DNA of 64,000 nucleotides from Idiomarina seosinensis_A (GCF_044797955.1 NZ_CP085211.1:992001-1056000), one strand, 5' to 3'; shown: positions 51,668-60,680, numbered from the stretch's first letter. The notes: generated by a model from the sequence alone, not told the origin. Program-made: numbers and translations.

Positions 51668-52459
51668 ATGAATGAATTTAAAGGAATTGGCGCATTAACG
51701 GGCGTAATGCAGCGCTTGCGGGATCCGGATAATGGCTGTCCATGGGATTTAAAACAAAGTTTTGAGTCGTTATTGCCTTATACTATCGAAGAAACCTACG
51801 AAGTGGTTGATGCGATTCAGTCGGGCGATATGGCGGCTATTAAAGATGAGCTTGGCGACCTGCTGTTTCAGGTTGTTTTTTACGCGCAACTGGCTAACGA
51901 GCAGGGTGAGTTTAGCTTTGATGATATTGCCGAACATACCGCGAATAAGTTAATACATCGTCACCCGCATGTGTTTGGAACAGATGCTGAACGTAATTTA
52001 TCCGATGCCGAAATAAAAGCACAGTGGGAGCAGATAAAGCAGCAGGAGCGTACTAAAAAGAATGCCCGGGGCTCAGTGTTTGATGATATACCAAGCCAGC
52101 TACCGAGCATTTTAAAAGCGGCTAAACTACAAAAACGTGCATCATCGGTGGGTTTTGACTGGCCTGAAGCCGAGCCGGTTTACGCTAAAATTGAAGAAGA
52201 AATTCAGGAAGTAAAAGACGCCACAGAACAAGAGCACATTGAAGAGGAAGTAGGGGACTTGCTGTTTGCTGTGGTAAATTTAGCTCGCCACAAACAGGTT
52301 AATCCGGAGCGCGCTCTGCAGCGCGCCAACGAAAAATTTAAAAGCCGGTTCCAGCATATAGAGCAAACTCTTAGCCAGCAGAATAAACAGGCCGGCGACT
52401 CCAGTCTGCAGGAGCTGGAAGCGCTTTGGCAGCAAGCCAAAAAAGCCGGTTTGCTTTAG
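51668..52459 (+). CDS. mazG: Nucleoside triphosphate pyrophosphohydrolase MazG
   Basis: All-alpha NTP pyrophosphatase that clears NTPs and aberrant nucleotides and lowers ppGpp in E. coli. The 263 residues equal the E. coli length. The tandem MazG domains show CPWDLKQSFESLLPYTIEET with the EExxE/ELGD metal motif DELGDLLFQVVFYA, and a second EEEVGDLLFAVVNLAR. It follows relA directly. Confidence 0.96.
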   Translation: MNEFKGIGALTGVMQRLRDPDNGCPWDLKQSFESLLPYTIEETYEVVDAIQSGDMAAIKDELGDLLFQVVFYAQLANEQGEFSFDDIAEHTANKLIHRHPHVFGTDAERNLSDAEIKAQWEQIKQQERTKKNARGSVFDDIPSQLPSILKAAKLQKRASSVGFDWPEAEPVYAKIEEEIQEVKDATEQEHIEEEVGDLLFAVVNLARHKQVNPERALQRANEKFKSRFQHIEQTLSQQNKQAGDSSLQELEALWQQAKKAGLL

Positions 52460-53829
52460 CGCTGCTTTTTTATCAGAGGGATGCCATTATCTTAAGGAAA
52501 ATAGTCAACACCCGCTCAGGTCACCTTAATCTTAGCCCCCCGGGCGCGCTGGCACTGAGCTTTTTTGTGATGATTCTATTGGGTACTTTGCTGCTCAAGT
52601 TACCTTTCGCTACACCCACTTCTATTACCCTTATGGAAGCGCTTTTTACGGCTACCTCGGCGGTAACGGTAACCGGTTTGATTGTGGTAGAGACAGGTTC
52701 AGATTTTACCCTGTTCGGGCAAATTGTCATTGCGATACTGATTCAGTTCGGCGGGCTGGGGCTAATGACCTTTGCTGTGCTGACTTTAATTGCCATTGGC
52801 GGCAAATTGGGCTTTTTTCACTTGCAGGTGGCAGCCACAGCATTTAATCAAACCAAACTAACAACCGTTGTTTCAACGGCTAAGTCGGTATTGCTGTTCA
52901 CACTGATTGTGCAAAGTATCGGTATGCTGCTGCTCTTTTTACGTTGGTTCGGACCGATGGATTTTGGCGATGCATTATTTCACAGTTTCTTTTATGCTGT
53001 ATCGGCCTTTAACAACGCAGGTTTTGCCTTATCCCCCGATAGTTTAATGGCGTATGTCGGCGACCCGGCGATCAACTTAATCATTACCGCGTTATTTATT
53101 AGCGGCGGGCTGGGTTTTGTTGTGTGGATGGATTTATACAAACATCGGCGGTGGCATAAGCTCAGCTTATACAGCCGATTAATGATAGCCAGCACGGTAA
53201 TTATTAACATTATTGTGTTGATGCTGTTTTTACTGCTGGAATGGAATAACCCTCAGACGCTGGGACCCTTAAACGCCGTCGAAAAACTGCTGGCCGGCTG
53301 GTTTCAGGCCACAACACCACGCACTGCAGGCTTCAATACGGTCGATACCAGTGCCTATAGCGATGGCTCAACCGTTATGACTCTGCTGCTGATGTTTGTC
53401 GGTGCCGGATCATTAAGTACCGCTTCAGGCATTAAGCTAATGACGTTCGTCGTGCTGATTATGTCAACCTACTCGTTTTTCAGGCAGCGTAAAGATGTGC
53501 GCTTGTTTGAACGGGCAGTTCCTGAGCACACCATTCATAAAGCTTTTTCTCTGGTGGTTATGGCGGTGATGTTGATTTGGGTTAGCTTCTTTTTGCTGGT
53601 TTCGACCCACCAGATTAACTTTATTGACGGGATATTCGAGGTGGTTTCGGCATTTGGTACCGTGGGCTTATCACGCGGAGTAACCGATGATCTCAACACC
53701 TTCGGCCAACTATTGATTATGTTTCTTATGTTTTTTGGTCGGATCGGGCCATTGACCCTAGGTTATATGCTGGCCAAGCCGAAGAAAAAGAAAGTGCGCT
53801 ACCCCGATGCAGAAATTCCTATTGGTTGA
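52426..53829 (+). CDS. TrkH/KtrB family potassium uptake protein
   Basis: K+-translocating membrane subunit with four pore repeats; selectivity-filter segments include TATSAVTVTGLIVVETGSDF, AFNNAGFALSP, TPRTAGFNTVD and SAFGTVGLSRGV. Its length (467 from the TTG at 52426) and compact form fit KtrB rather than the longer TrkH; no KtrA/TrkA gene is adjacent. The TTG lies inside mazG. From there to LSPPGALALSF no other ATG, GTG or TTG occurs, but AGAGGG (52475-52480) precedes an in-frame ATT at 52486, which would give the usual short N-terminus. It is an insertion in the mazG-pyrG order. Confidence 0.87.
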   Translation: MAASQKSRFALALLFYQRDAIILRKIVNTRSGHLNLSPPGALALSFFVMILLGTLLLKLPFATPTSITLMEALFTATSAVTVTGLIVVETGSDFTLFGQIVIAILIQFGGLGLMTFAVLTLIAIGGKLGFFHLQVAATAFNQTKLTTVVSTAKSVLLFTLIVQSIGMLLLFLRWFGPMDFGDALFHSFFYAVSAFNNAGFALSPDSLMAYVGDPAINLIITALFISGGLGFVVWMDLYKHRRWHKLSLYSRLMIASTVIINIIVLMLFLLLEWNNPQTLGPLNAVEKLLAGWFQATTPRTAGFNTVDTSAYSDGSTVMTLLLMFVGAGSLSTASGIKLMTFVVLIMSTYSFFRQRKDVRLFERAVPEHTIHKAFSLVVMAVMLIWVSFFLLVSTHQINFIDGIFEVVSAFGTVGLSRGVTDDLNTFGQLLIMFLMFFGRIGPLTLGYMLAKPKKKKVRYPDAEIPIG

Positions 53830-53850
53830 GTCAGGGGCTGACTTTTATTT
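53829..53850 (+). terminator. Possible intrinsic terminator after the TrkH-type gene
   Basis: AGTCAG (53829-53834) pairs with CTGACT (53838-53843) around a GGG loop and is followed by TTTATTT. The stem is short, so strength is uncertain. It separates the transporter from the pyrG promoter. Confidence 0.5.
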
Positions 53851-53877
53851 GTCGTACCCTGGCTCTTTCGGTATACT
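53849..53877 (+). promoter_or_regulatory. Probable sigma-70 promoter of pyrG-eno
   Basis: TTGTCG (53849-53854) and TATACT (53872-53877) are spaced by 17 bases, about 53 bases upstream of the pyrG ATG. It would give pyrG-eno expression independent of relA-mazG. Confidence 0.55.
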
Positions 53878-53929
53878 ATTTTCCCGTCTTAAAGCATTCC
53901 CTACACTGACCTGACCAACTGGGTAACAC

Positions 53930-55567
53930 ATGGCGACAAATTATATTTTCGTAACCGGCGGAGTGGTATCCTCGCTGGGTAAAGGCATTGCTGCAGCCTC
54001 TTTAGCAGCAATTCTTGAAGCACGGGGCCTTAACGTAACCATCCTTAAACTCGACCCCTATATTAACGTGGATCCCGGCACAATGAGTCCGATCCAGCAC
54101 GGTGAAGTCTTTGTCACCGTTGACGGCGCAGAAACCGACCTGGACTTGGGTCACTACGAGCGGTTTATCCGTACCCGAATGACACGCCATAACAATTTTA
54201 CCGCAGGACGGGTGTACGAAGATATTATCCGACGCGAACGTAAAGGTGAATTTTTAGGTGCTACCATTCAGGTTATTCCGCACATAACTAACGAAATTAA
54301 ACGTCGGATCGTGGAGGGTGGTAAAGGCGCCGATATCGCTATCATTGAAATCGGCGGAACAGTGGGTGATATCGAATCGCAGCCGTTCTTAGAAGCCATT
54401 CGTCAGCTTGGTACCGAGGTTGGCCGTGACCACACGTTGTTTATGCACCTGACGCTGGTACCGTTTTTAGGTGCCGCCGGCGAGGTCAAAACGAAACCCA
54501 CTCAGCACTCAGTAAAAGAGCTTCGCTCTATCGGGATTCAGCCGGATATTTTGATTTGTCGTTCGGATCGCTCCTTACCTGCCTCTGAGCGCTCGAAAAT
54601 AGCTTTGTTCACCAACGTTGAAGAAAAAGCCGTTATCGGCTTACGTGATGTTGATAGCATTTACAAAATACCGTCAATGTTGAAATCGCAGGGACTGGAC
54701 GAAATAGTTACACACCGTTTTCGGCTTGACTGCCCGGAAGCCGACCTGGGCGAATGGGAGCAAGTCTTATATCAGGAGTCTAATCCAAACGGCGAAGTAA
54801 CGGTTGGCTTTGTCGGCAAATATGTTGAATTGCCGGATGCGTACAAGTCAGTTAATGAAGCCTTAGCCCATGCAGGCTTAAAAAACCGTCTGACGGTTAA
54901 CGTACAATACATAGATGCGCAGGATCTGGAATCTAAAGGCACCGGAAAATTAGCCGACGTGGACGCTATTCTGGTACCTGGTGGCTTCGGCGACAGGGGC
55001 ATTGAAGGTAAGTTAATTGCCGCCCGCTATGCGCGTGAAAATGACATTCCTTACTTGGGGATTTGTCTTGGCATGCAGGTCGCTTTAATTGAATTCGCCC
55101 GTAACGTTGCTGGCCTGGCCGATGCTAACAGTACCGAATTTGATACTGACACCCAATATCCGGTAGTAGGCTTGATCACTGAATGGATGGACGCTTCGGG
55201 GCAAAAAGAGTTACGTGATGAGCACTCAGATATGGGTGGGACCATGCGCCTTGGCGCACAGGAATGCTACCTGGAGCCTGATACCAAAGCGCTGCAAATG
55301 TATGGCGCCAACACCATAGAAGAGCGTCACCGCCATCGTTACGAAGTGAATAACCATTACCTGGAACAACTGCAACAGGCCGGTTTAAAAATCAGCGGTT
55401 TCTCTCATGATAAAAAACTAGTAGAAATTGTCGAAAACCCGAACCACCCCTGGTTTGTAGCGGTGCAGTTCCATCCCGAGTTTACCTCGACGCCGCGCGA
55501 TGGGCACCCGTTATTTAAAGGCTTTATTGAAGCTGCGGGTCAACATAAAAAACAACGCTTAGGTTAA
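53930..55567 (+). CDS. pyrG: CTP synthase
   Basis: Aminates UTP to CTP with glutamine. The 545 residues equal the E. coli length. The N-terminal synthase domain begins NYIFVTGGVVSSLGKGIAAA (P-loop-like) with LDPYINVDPGTMSPIQHGEV. The C-terminal class I glutaminase domain has the nucleophile motif YLGICLGMQVALIEFARN and the VQFHPEFTSTPRDGHPLF His-Glu pair. It is followed by eno after 25 bases, a conserved pair. Confidence 0.98.
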   Translation: MATNYIFVTGGVVSSLGKGIAAASLAAILEARGLNVTILKLDPYINVDPGTMSPIQHGEVFVTVDGAETDLDLGHYERFIRTRMTRHNNFTAGRVYEDIIRRERKGEFLGATIQVIPHITNEIKRRIVEGGKGADIAIIEIGGTVGDIESQPFLEAIRQLGTEVGRDHTLFMHLTLVPFLGAAGEVKTKPTQHSVKELRSIGIQPDILICRSDRSLPASERSKIALFTNVEEKAVIGLRDVDSIYKIPSMLKSQGLDEIVTHRFRLDCPEADLGEWEQVLYQESNPNGEVTVGFVGKYVELPDAYKSVNEALAHAGLKNRLTVNVQYIDAQDLESKGTGKLADVDAILVPGGFGDRGIEGKLIAARYARENDIPYLGICLGMQVALIEFARNVAGLADANSTEFDTDTQYPVVGLITEWMDASGQKELRDEHSDMGGTMRLGAQECYLEPDTKALQMYGANTIEERHRHRYEVNNHYLEQLQQAGLKISGFSHDKKLVEIVENPNHPWFVAVQFHPEFTSTPRDGHPLFKGFIEAAGQHKKQRLG

Positions 55568-55592
55568 TTGAACTAAAGGACAGGACAAAATA

Positions 55593-56885
55593 ATGAGCAA
55601 GATTTCCCGAATTATTGCCCGAGAAATAATGGACTCACGCGGTAACCCTACGGTTGAAGCCGATGTTTACCTGGAATCCGGCCACATGGGCCGGGCCGCA
55701 GCACCCAGCGGCGCTTCAACCGGCTCACGAGAAGCGTTGGAATTACGTGACGGTGACAAATCACGTTATCTGGGTAAAGGTGTTGAAAAAGCGGTTGCCA
55801 ACATTAATGAAGCCATTGCCGAAGCATTACGCGGCCAGGATGCCGGAAATCAACAGGCCATTGATGATGTGATGTTGCGTATGGATGGTACTGACAGTAA
55901 AGAGAAACTGGGCGCCAATGCTATTTTAGCGGTTTCCCTGGCGGTGGCCAAAGCGGCTGCGGCAAGCCAGGATATTGCCCTGTACGAACATATTGCCCGG
56001 CTTAACCAAAGTGACGGCCAATACAGTATGCCATTACCCATGATGAACATCCTGAACGGCGGTGAGCACGCTGATAACAATGTTGATATTCAGGAGTTTA
56101 TGATTCAGCCCGTGGGCGCTGAAAGTTTTAAAGAAGGGCTGCGCATGGGCGCTGAAGTCTTTCACGCGCTAAAAAAGGTTTTGCGGGAACGAGGTCTCAG
56201 CACCGCGGTGGGTGATGAAGGTGGTTTTGCGCCGAATCTTTCTTCCAACGAAGAAGCGCTGCAAGTGATAGTTCAAGCAGTTGAAAACGCTGGCTATGAA
56301 ATGGGTAAAGACATTACCTTAGCCCTTGATTGCGCTGCTTCTGAGTTTTATAAAAACGGCAAGTATGTATTAGCCGGCGAGAACAAGTCTTTTAACGCCA
56401 GTGAATTTGCTGATTATCTGGCTGAGCTGTGTGATCGTTATCCAATCATTTCGATTGAGGATGGTCTGGATGAAAGTGACTGGGACGGCTGGAAAATACT
56501 GACTGAAAAGCTTGGTGATAAAGTTCAGTTGGTTGGCGATGATCTGTTTGTTACCAATACCAAAATCCTGCAGGAAGGTATCGACAAGTCCATTGCTAAT
56601 TCGATTTTGATTAAGTTTAATCAAATTGGTAGTCTGACAGAAACTCTGGCGGCCATTAAGATGGCTCGCGATGCGGGTTATAGTGCGGTAATTTCGCACC
56701 GTTCCGGCGAAACTGAGGATGCTACTATTGCTGATTTAGCGGTAGGAACAGCAGCAGGTCAGATAAAAACCGGCTCACTTTGTCGTTCTGACCGCGTTGC
56801 AAAGTACAACCAACTTTTGCGTATTGAGGGCGATCTGAATGACAAAGCGCCTTACCGCGGCCGACAGGAAGTCAACGCTGGTTAA
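55593..56885 (+). CDS. eno: Enolase
   Basis: Interconverts 2-phosphoglycerate and phosphoenolpyruvate and is an RNA-degradosome scaffold partner in E. coli. The 430 residues include AAPSGASTGSREALELRDGD, GGEHADNNVDIQEFMIQP, metal ligands in LALDCAASEF, ISIEDGLDESDWDGW and QLVGDDLFVTN, and the catalytic ILIKFNQIGSLTETL and SHRSGETEDATIADLAVG. The last 47 bases overlap the start of the next gene in another frame. Confidence 0.98.
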   Translation: MSKISRIIAREIMDSRGNPTVEADVYLESGHMGRAAAPSGASTGSREALELRDGDKSRYLGKGVEKAVANINEAIAEALRGQDAGNQQAIDDVMLRMDGTDSKEKLGANAILAVSLAVAKAAAASQDIALYEHIARLNQSDGQYSMPLPMMNILNGGEHADNNVDIQEFMIQPVGAESFKEGLRMGAEVFHALKKVLRERGLSTAVGDEGGFAPNLSSNEEALQVIVQAVENAGYEMGKDITLALDCAASEFYKNGKYVLAGENKSFNASEFADYLAELCDRYPIISIEDGLDESDWDGWKILTEKLGDKVQLVGDDLFVTNTKILQEGIDKSIANSILIKFNQIGSLTETLAAIKMARDAGYSAVISHRSGETEDATIADLAVGTAAGQIKTGSLCRSDRVAKYNQLLRIEGDLNDKAPYRGRQEVNAG

Positions 56886-57525
56886 GCAACAGACTGATAT
56901 TTTTCAGCCTATCGCACAGCACGGCGATTTTGCCGAGCTGTGTGTTGCTTTGTACGAACGGGAAGTGAATCAACTAGCGCAGATTGAGGATATGCCCGTT
57001 AGGGCATTGCAGCGCCGGCTGGCCAGTTTACCTTTCTATATTCAGCGGGCTGCCCATGGCTGTTTGCGTGCCGAGCAGGAAGCGCCATTGTCTCTGGATG
57101 TGCAGAACGCCAGCTGGCAGGCGACGCAAGCCAGCAAATGCCCTGTTAATCCGCTGTCGGGTCAAACAGTCAAAACTCAGCAGCAGTGGTTTAAAAAACA
57201 CGCTGCGCTCGGTCTGGTGGTGCCGGTTGCCTATCAAACCGCCGAGCTTAAAACGATTTTTCTGGACAGCATCGACCGGGTAGACGCTCAGTATAACCGC
57301 GTTCACTTGAATTATCGTGGCTGGTTTAATTTCAGTGGTGATGGTGAACCCCCCTCAGAAACGTTACTGAAGCCAAATAAGCGCGTGATGACAGCCGCCA
57401 GTTGCGGCCATCAGTGGAATCATAAGCGCCGAATTAATCCCCGCACTTTAACACTGAGAGAACTTTTATTAGTAGCGACCCTGGACTGGAAAAAGTTTCA
57501 GGTCGCTTTGTCGATTGCCCGCTAA
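56839..57525 (+). CDS. Hypothetical protein overlapping the end of eno
   Basis: I do not recognise this 228-residue protein. It is soluble, with no signal or membrane segment, and fairly basic toward the C-terminus. Possible metal-binding features are the isolated cysteines in RAAHGCLRAE, ASKCPVNP and TAASCGHQWNHK. A conserved-looking stretch reads NYRGWFNFSGDGEPPSETLLK. The ATG at 56839 overlaps eno by 47 bases. No ATG or GTG follows until residue 53 (Met at 56995), so the true start could be a rarer codon near 56880. It converges on ilvE with 3 bases between stops. Confidence 0.72.
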   Translation: MTKRLTAADRKSTLVKQQTDIFQPIAQHGDFAELCVALYEREVNQLAQIEDMPVRALQRRLASLPFYIQRAAHGCLRAEQEAPLSLDVQNASWQATQASKCPVNPLSGQTVKTQQQWFKKHAALGLVVPVAYQTAELKTIFLDSIDRVDAQYNRVHLNYRGWFNFSGDGEPPSETLLKPNKRVMTAASCGHQWNHKRRINPRTLTLRELLLVATLDWKKFQVALSIAR

Positions 57526-57547
57526 AAACTAGCTAACGTGTGTTAGC
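57525..57547 (-). terminator. Possible intrinsic terminator at the ilvE end
   Basis: GCTAAC (57532-57537) pairs with GTTAGC (57542-57547). On the minus strand the stem is followed by TAGTTTTT. It overlaps the last codons of ilvE and the stop of the convergent hypothetical gene. Confidence 0.45.
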
Positions 57548-58527
57548 CAGCCATAGTCGTCAGGCTGCTGCCCCCATTGGATGGCATTTAGCTGTTCACG
57601 CAAGCGTTTGGTTGTCGGTCCGTCCTGGCCATTTCCAACGGTTATTAACTGACCGTCGCGGACTAAGCTGCCGACCGGCGTCAGCACCGCTGCAGTGCCT
57701 GATAGCGCCGCTTCGCACTCAGGCTTTTGAGCCCGTTCAATCAATTCATCAACGCTTAATTCACGTTCACTGACGGTCATGCCGGAATCACCAGCCAAGG
57801 TTAAAATCGAATCGCGGGTAATCCCGTGCAAAAAGCTGCTGTCCAGATCTTTGGTAATGATTTCGTCGCCATCGATCAGCAAAAAGTTAGCAGCTCCGGT
57901 TTCCTGCACATCGCCACCCGGACAGAACAACACCTGGTCTGCCTGATATTGTTCCCGAGCCCGTAAGATGGGTCCCAGGGCGCTGGCATAGTTGCCGCCG
58001 CCTTTCGCCATTCCCATGTGTGCTGCGCAACGAGAGCCCTGCTCTTCAATTTGCAGCTTAAGTGGCTTTATACCACCGGAGAAATAATCGCCGACCGGTG
58101 ACAACAGCACATACAGCATCGAACTGTGAGTAGGATGAGCGGCTTTGCCGATAGCAGGTTCGGTACCAATGTGGGTGGGCCTGATATACATAGAACCCGG
58201 TGGTGAAGGCACTTGCTCAGAAAATGCCTCGACTACCTGCAAAATCATTTGTTCCAGCAAAGCTTCATCAACTTCAGGCAGTGCGAGCAACCGACTGCTT
58301 TGCGCCATCCGCCGGATATTTTGCTGCATGCGGAAAATATTGACGCTGCCATCGCCATGACGGAATGCCTTTAAGCCTTCAAAACAGGTGCTGGCATAGT
58401 GCAGTACGTGAGCGCCGGGATGCAGCTGAATGGATTCAGAGTCGACCAGTCCCGCCGATAACCATTGCTCATTCTGGTAGGTCGCCAAACTCATTTTTGG
58501 CATAAAAACTGTTCCAAAGGCAGCCAT
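57529..58527 (-). CDS. ilvE: Branched-chain amino acid aminotransferase
   Basis: PLP-dependent transaminase for leucine, isoleucine and valine. The 332 residues match the fold-type IV family, nearer the longer bacterial/eukaryotic BCAT group than the 309-residue E. coli IlvE. Visible are HYASTCFEGLKAFRHGDGSV, FRMQQNIRRM, the PLP-lysine motif MGMAKGGGNYASALGP and GVQETGAANFLL-type sequence near residue 205. The lysine in AKGGGNY is the Schiff-base candidate. It is the first of three minus-strand genes upstream of ftsB and convergent with the eno cluster. Confidence 0.93.
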   Translation of the reverse strand: MAAFGTVFMPKMSLATYQNEQWLSAGLVDSESIQLHPGAHVLHYASTCFEGLKAFRHGDGSVNIFRMQQNIRRMAQSSRLLALPEVDEALLEQMILQVVEAFSEQVPSPPGSMYIRPTHIGTEPAIGKAAHPTHSSMLYVLLSPVGDYFSGGIKPLKLQIEEQGSRCAAHMGMAKGGGNYASALGPILRAREQYQADQVLFCPGGDVQETGAANFLLIDGDEIITKDLDSSFLHGITRDSILTLAGDSGMTVSERELSVDELIERAQKPECEAALSGTAAVLTPVGSLVRDGQLITVGNGQDGPTTKRLREQLNAIQWGQQPDDYGWLTHVS

Positions 58528-58538
58528 GTTTTTATCCT

Positions 58539-58832
58539 CTATTTAAATTTTATGTCGTGTTTTTTGCAGTACCAAAGCACTACGGGTATTTCCAGCAGTA
58601 AATAAACAATCAAGGTGTACCAAAACCAGTTCAAGCTAAAACCCATTAACAAAAATTGGTAGCCGGTACCCCAGTACTTAAAGCCGACGATAAATAACGC
58701 TAAACCGGTAGCGAATACATCATAAATGGCCAGCTGGGTTAAGCTTTGACCGGCAAATCGGGGGTACAGGTGCAAATAACTGACAAGAATAATGATTAAG
58801 TTTAACAGCACAACCAGTAACTCAGCCGGCAT
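58539..58832 (-). CDS. Small integral membrane protein, unknown function
   Basis: A 97-residue protein that I do not recognise. It has about three hydrophobic segments (residues 3-22, about 35-52 and about 60-86), a short loop, and a charged C-terminus CKKHDIKFK. It starts 22 bases after the TauE-type permease gene on the same strand and ends 11 bases before ilvE, so it could be cotranscribed with either. Confidence 0.75.
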   Translation of the reverse strand: MPAELLVVLLNLIIILVSYLHLYPRFAGQSLTQLAIYDVFATGLALFIVGFKYWGTGYQFLLMGFSLNWFWYTLIVYLLLEIPVVLWYCKKHDIKFK

Positions 58833-58854
58833 GATCGCTCCTGTGGTTTATATT

Positions 58855-59574
58855 TTACAGACTCTGCAGGCTTACTATGATACCTGACAACAGCATTAAA
58901 CCAATGGTTAACTGACGAAAGCGGTGTTCCGAAACATGATGTTGTAGTCGTTGCCCAAGAGCTGCCCCGAGCAGGGCGCTTGGTAGTAAAATTAAAATAA
59001 GGTAGCCATGGTGGAAATCATACAGACCCTGGCGGGAAAAATTGACGACATTGGCAATCGCGATACTGCAAAAGAATAAACTTAAAGTCGCTCTAAATTG
59101 TACCTTGGGTAACCGTGCATTCGCTAAAAATAAAACAATTGGCGGGCCGGCTAAGGTCATCAGGCCATTCAATATGCCGGCGCCGGTGCCAACGCCAAGG
59201 TGTCCCAGGGTATGTTCAGCGGTGGGCAGTTGTCGGCCACTGGCGAGGATTAAGGCAACCACAACAATTAACAAGCCCAGCGCAAACTTAAGCGCCTGTT
59301 CATTAATATTCACCAGTAAACTACCGGCCACTAAAGACGCTATAACGCCGGCCAGAATAAGCCATTTCCATTGCCAGGGGCGCGCGGCCTGGCGGTTTTT
59401 CCAGTAAAGTAATGCCGCGACAAAAATATTGATGACCGACAAACTGGGTGTCAGCGTGGTTAATGGAAACCACAGGGCCAGAATTGGCACAGCAACCAGG
59501 CCCGAACCAAAGCCACTGATACCCTGCAAGGTGGTAGCGAAAAACATGATGACGCCGGCAAGAAAGTATTCCAT
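58855..59574 (-). CDS. TauE/SafE family sulfite or anion exporter
   Basis: Polytopic inner-membrane protein of 239 residues with about eight hydrophobic segments. The duplicated family motif is visible as TTLQGISGFGSGLVAVPIL near the N-terminus and GVGTGAGILNGLMTLAGPPIVLFL in the second half. The substrate (sulfite, sulfoacetate or other small anions) is not readable. It diverges from ftsB. Confidence 0.9.
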   Translation of the reverse strand: MEYFLAGVIMFFATTLQGISGFGSGLVAVPILALWFPLTTLTPSLSVINIFVAALLYWKNRQAARPWQWKWLILAGVIASLVAGSLLVNINEQALKFALGLLIVVVALILASGRQLPTAEHTLGHLGVGTGAGILNGLMTLAGPPIVLFLANARLPKVQFRATLSLFFCSIAIANVVNFSRQGLYDFHHGYLILILLPSALLGAALGQRLQHHVSEHRFRQLTIGLMLLSGIIVSLQSL

Positions 59575-59687
59575 CGTTCTGTGTGTGATCCCTTAAACCA
59601 GTGGTTATCAATAAAAACATCCCGCCGGCCTTTTCAGTTCGGGGATAACTCTTCATAATAACAACAATAACAATAATGGAGCAGACC

Positions 59688-59981
59688 ATGCGAGTGGTGA
59701 TAATGCTGCTGTTGACTGTTTTTGTCGCGTTACAATACCGGTTATGGTTTGGAAAAAACAGCCTGCCGGACTATTGGCGATTACAGCAAGAGGTCGAAAA
59801 GCAGCAGCAAACCAATCAAAGCCTTGAGCGTCGTAACAAAGTGCTTTATGCCGACATCGAAAATCTTCGCAAAGGCGAAGAGGCGTTGGAAGAGCGCGCG
59901 CGTAACGAGCTTGGCATGATCAAAAAAGACGAGATTTTTTTCCGCATTTTGCCCAGTGAAAGGATGCCCATCGATGACTAA
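59688..59981 (+). CDS. ftsB: Cell division protein FtsB
   Basis: Bitopic divisome protein that joins FtsL and FtsQ. The 97 residues have an N-terminal membrane segment (about residues 3-19, with LQYRLWFGKNSLPDYW just after) and a periplasmic coiled coil with LRKGEEALEERARNELGM, almost the E. coli pattern. The ATG at 59688 is 6 bases after GGAG; four extra in-frame codons upstream include the SD itself. It overlaps ispD by 8 bases. Confidence 0.95.
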   Translation: MRVVIMLLLTVFVALQYRLWFGKNSLPDYWRLQQEVEKQQQTNQSLERRNKVLYADIENLRKGEEALEERARNELGMIKKDEIFFRILPSERMPIDD

Positions 59982-60666
59982 CCCACAGCGCATTGCTGCA
60001 GTTTTACCGGCTGCCGGTCAGGGTAGCCGTATGCAGACAACAGTGGCTAAGCAATTTTTACAGATAAATGGTCAGACAATGTTACAGCACAGTATTGCGG
60101 CGGTACTACAGGATAAGCGGGTTGAGCATGTCTTTGTGGCGATTAATACTGATAATAAGCAACCAATCCCCTCAGCTTCTGCTGATGTTTCCTTCGTACA
60201 GGGCGGTCAAACGCGGGCAGAGTCAGTTTTGTCCGGAGTTTTGCATGCTATGACGCAGGGTTTCAGTCATGTGGTGGTCCATGATGCGGCAAGGCCCGGT
60301 TTGCCGGCTGATGTGTTAAGCGCTGTTATCGATGCCGGCACGGTCGATGACAACGGAGCCATTGTTGCTATGCCGGTGCGCGATTCGCTTAAGCGCAGCG
60401 AGCCTGACCACCAAATTGTTTCCACCCAGGTTAGCCGTGACGGTCTATGGCAGGCACAAACCCCGCAAGTTTTTGCTGTTGGCTTACTGGCCGATGCGAT
60501 AAGTGAGATGGGCATAACTCATGACAGTTTAACTGACGAGGCCGCAGCAATGGAGTGTCTGGGCTATCACCCCAAACTGGTGATGGGTTCATTAAAAAAT
60601 CTAAAGGTTACGCATCCGGAAGATTTGGAACTGATGACCGCCTTGTTAAAACCATCCCCTCAATAA
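59974..60666 (+). CDS. ispD: 2-C-methyl-D-erythritol 4-phosphate cytidylyltransferase
   Basis: Third step of the MEP pathway, making CDP-methylerythritol. The 230 residues show the nucleotide-binding start AAVLPAAGQGSRMQTTVAKQ, FVQGGQTRAESVLSGVLH, VVVHDAARPGLPADVL and the C-terminal TDEAAAMECLG. The ATG at 59974 overlaps the ftsB end by 8 bases. Confidence 0.96.
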   Translation: MTNPQRIAAVLPAAGQGSRMQTTVAKQFLQINGQTMLQHSIAAVLQDKRVEHVFVAINTDNKQPIPSASADVSFVQGGQTRAESVLSGVLHAMTQGFSHVVVHDAARPGLPADVLSAVIDAGTVDDNGAIVAMPVRDSLKRSEPDHQIVSTQVSRDGLWQAQTPQVFAVGLLADAISEMGITHDSLTDEAAAMECLGYHPKLVMGSLKNLKVTHPEDLELMTALLKPSPQ

Positions 60667-60680
60667 AGGAGATTTACCGC

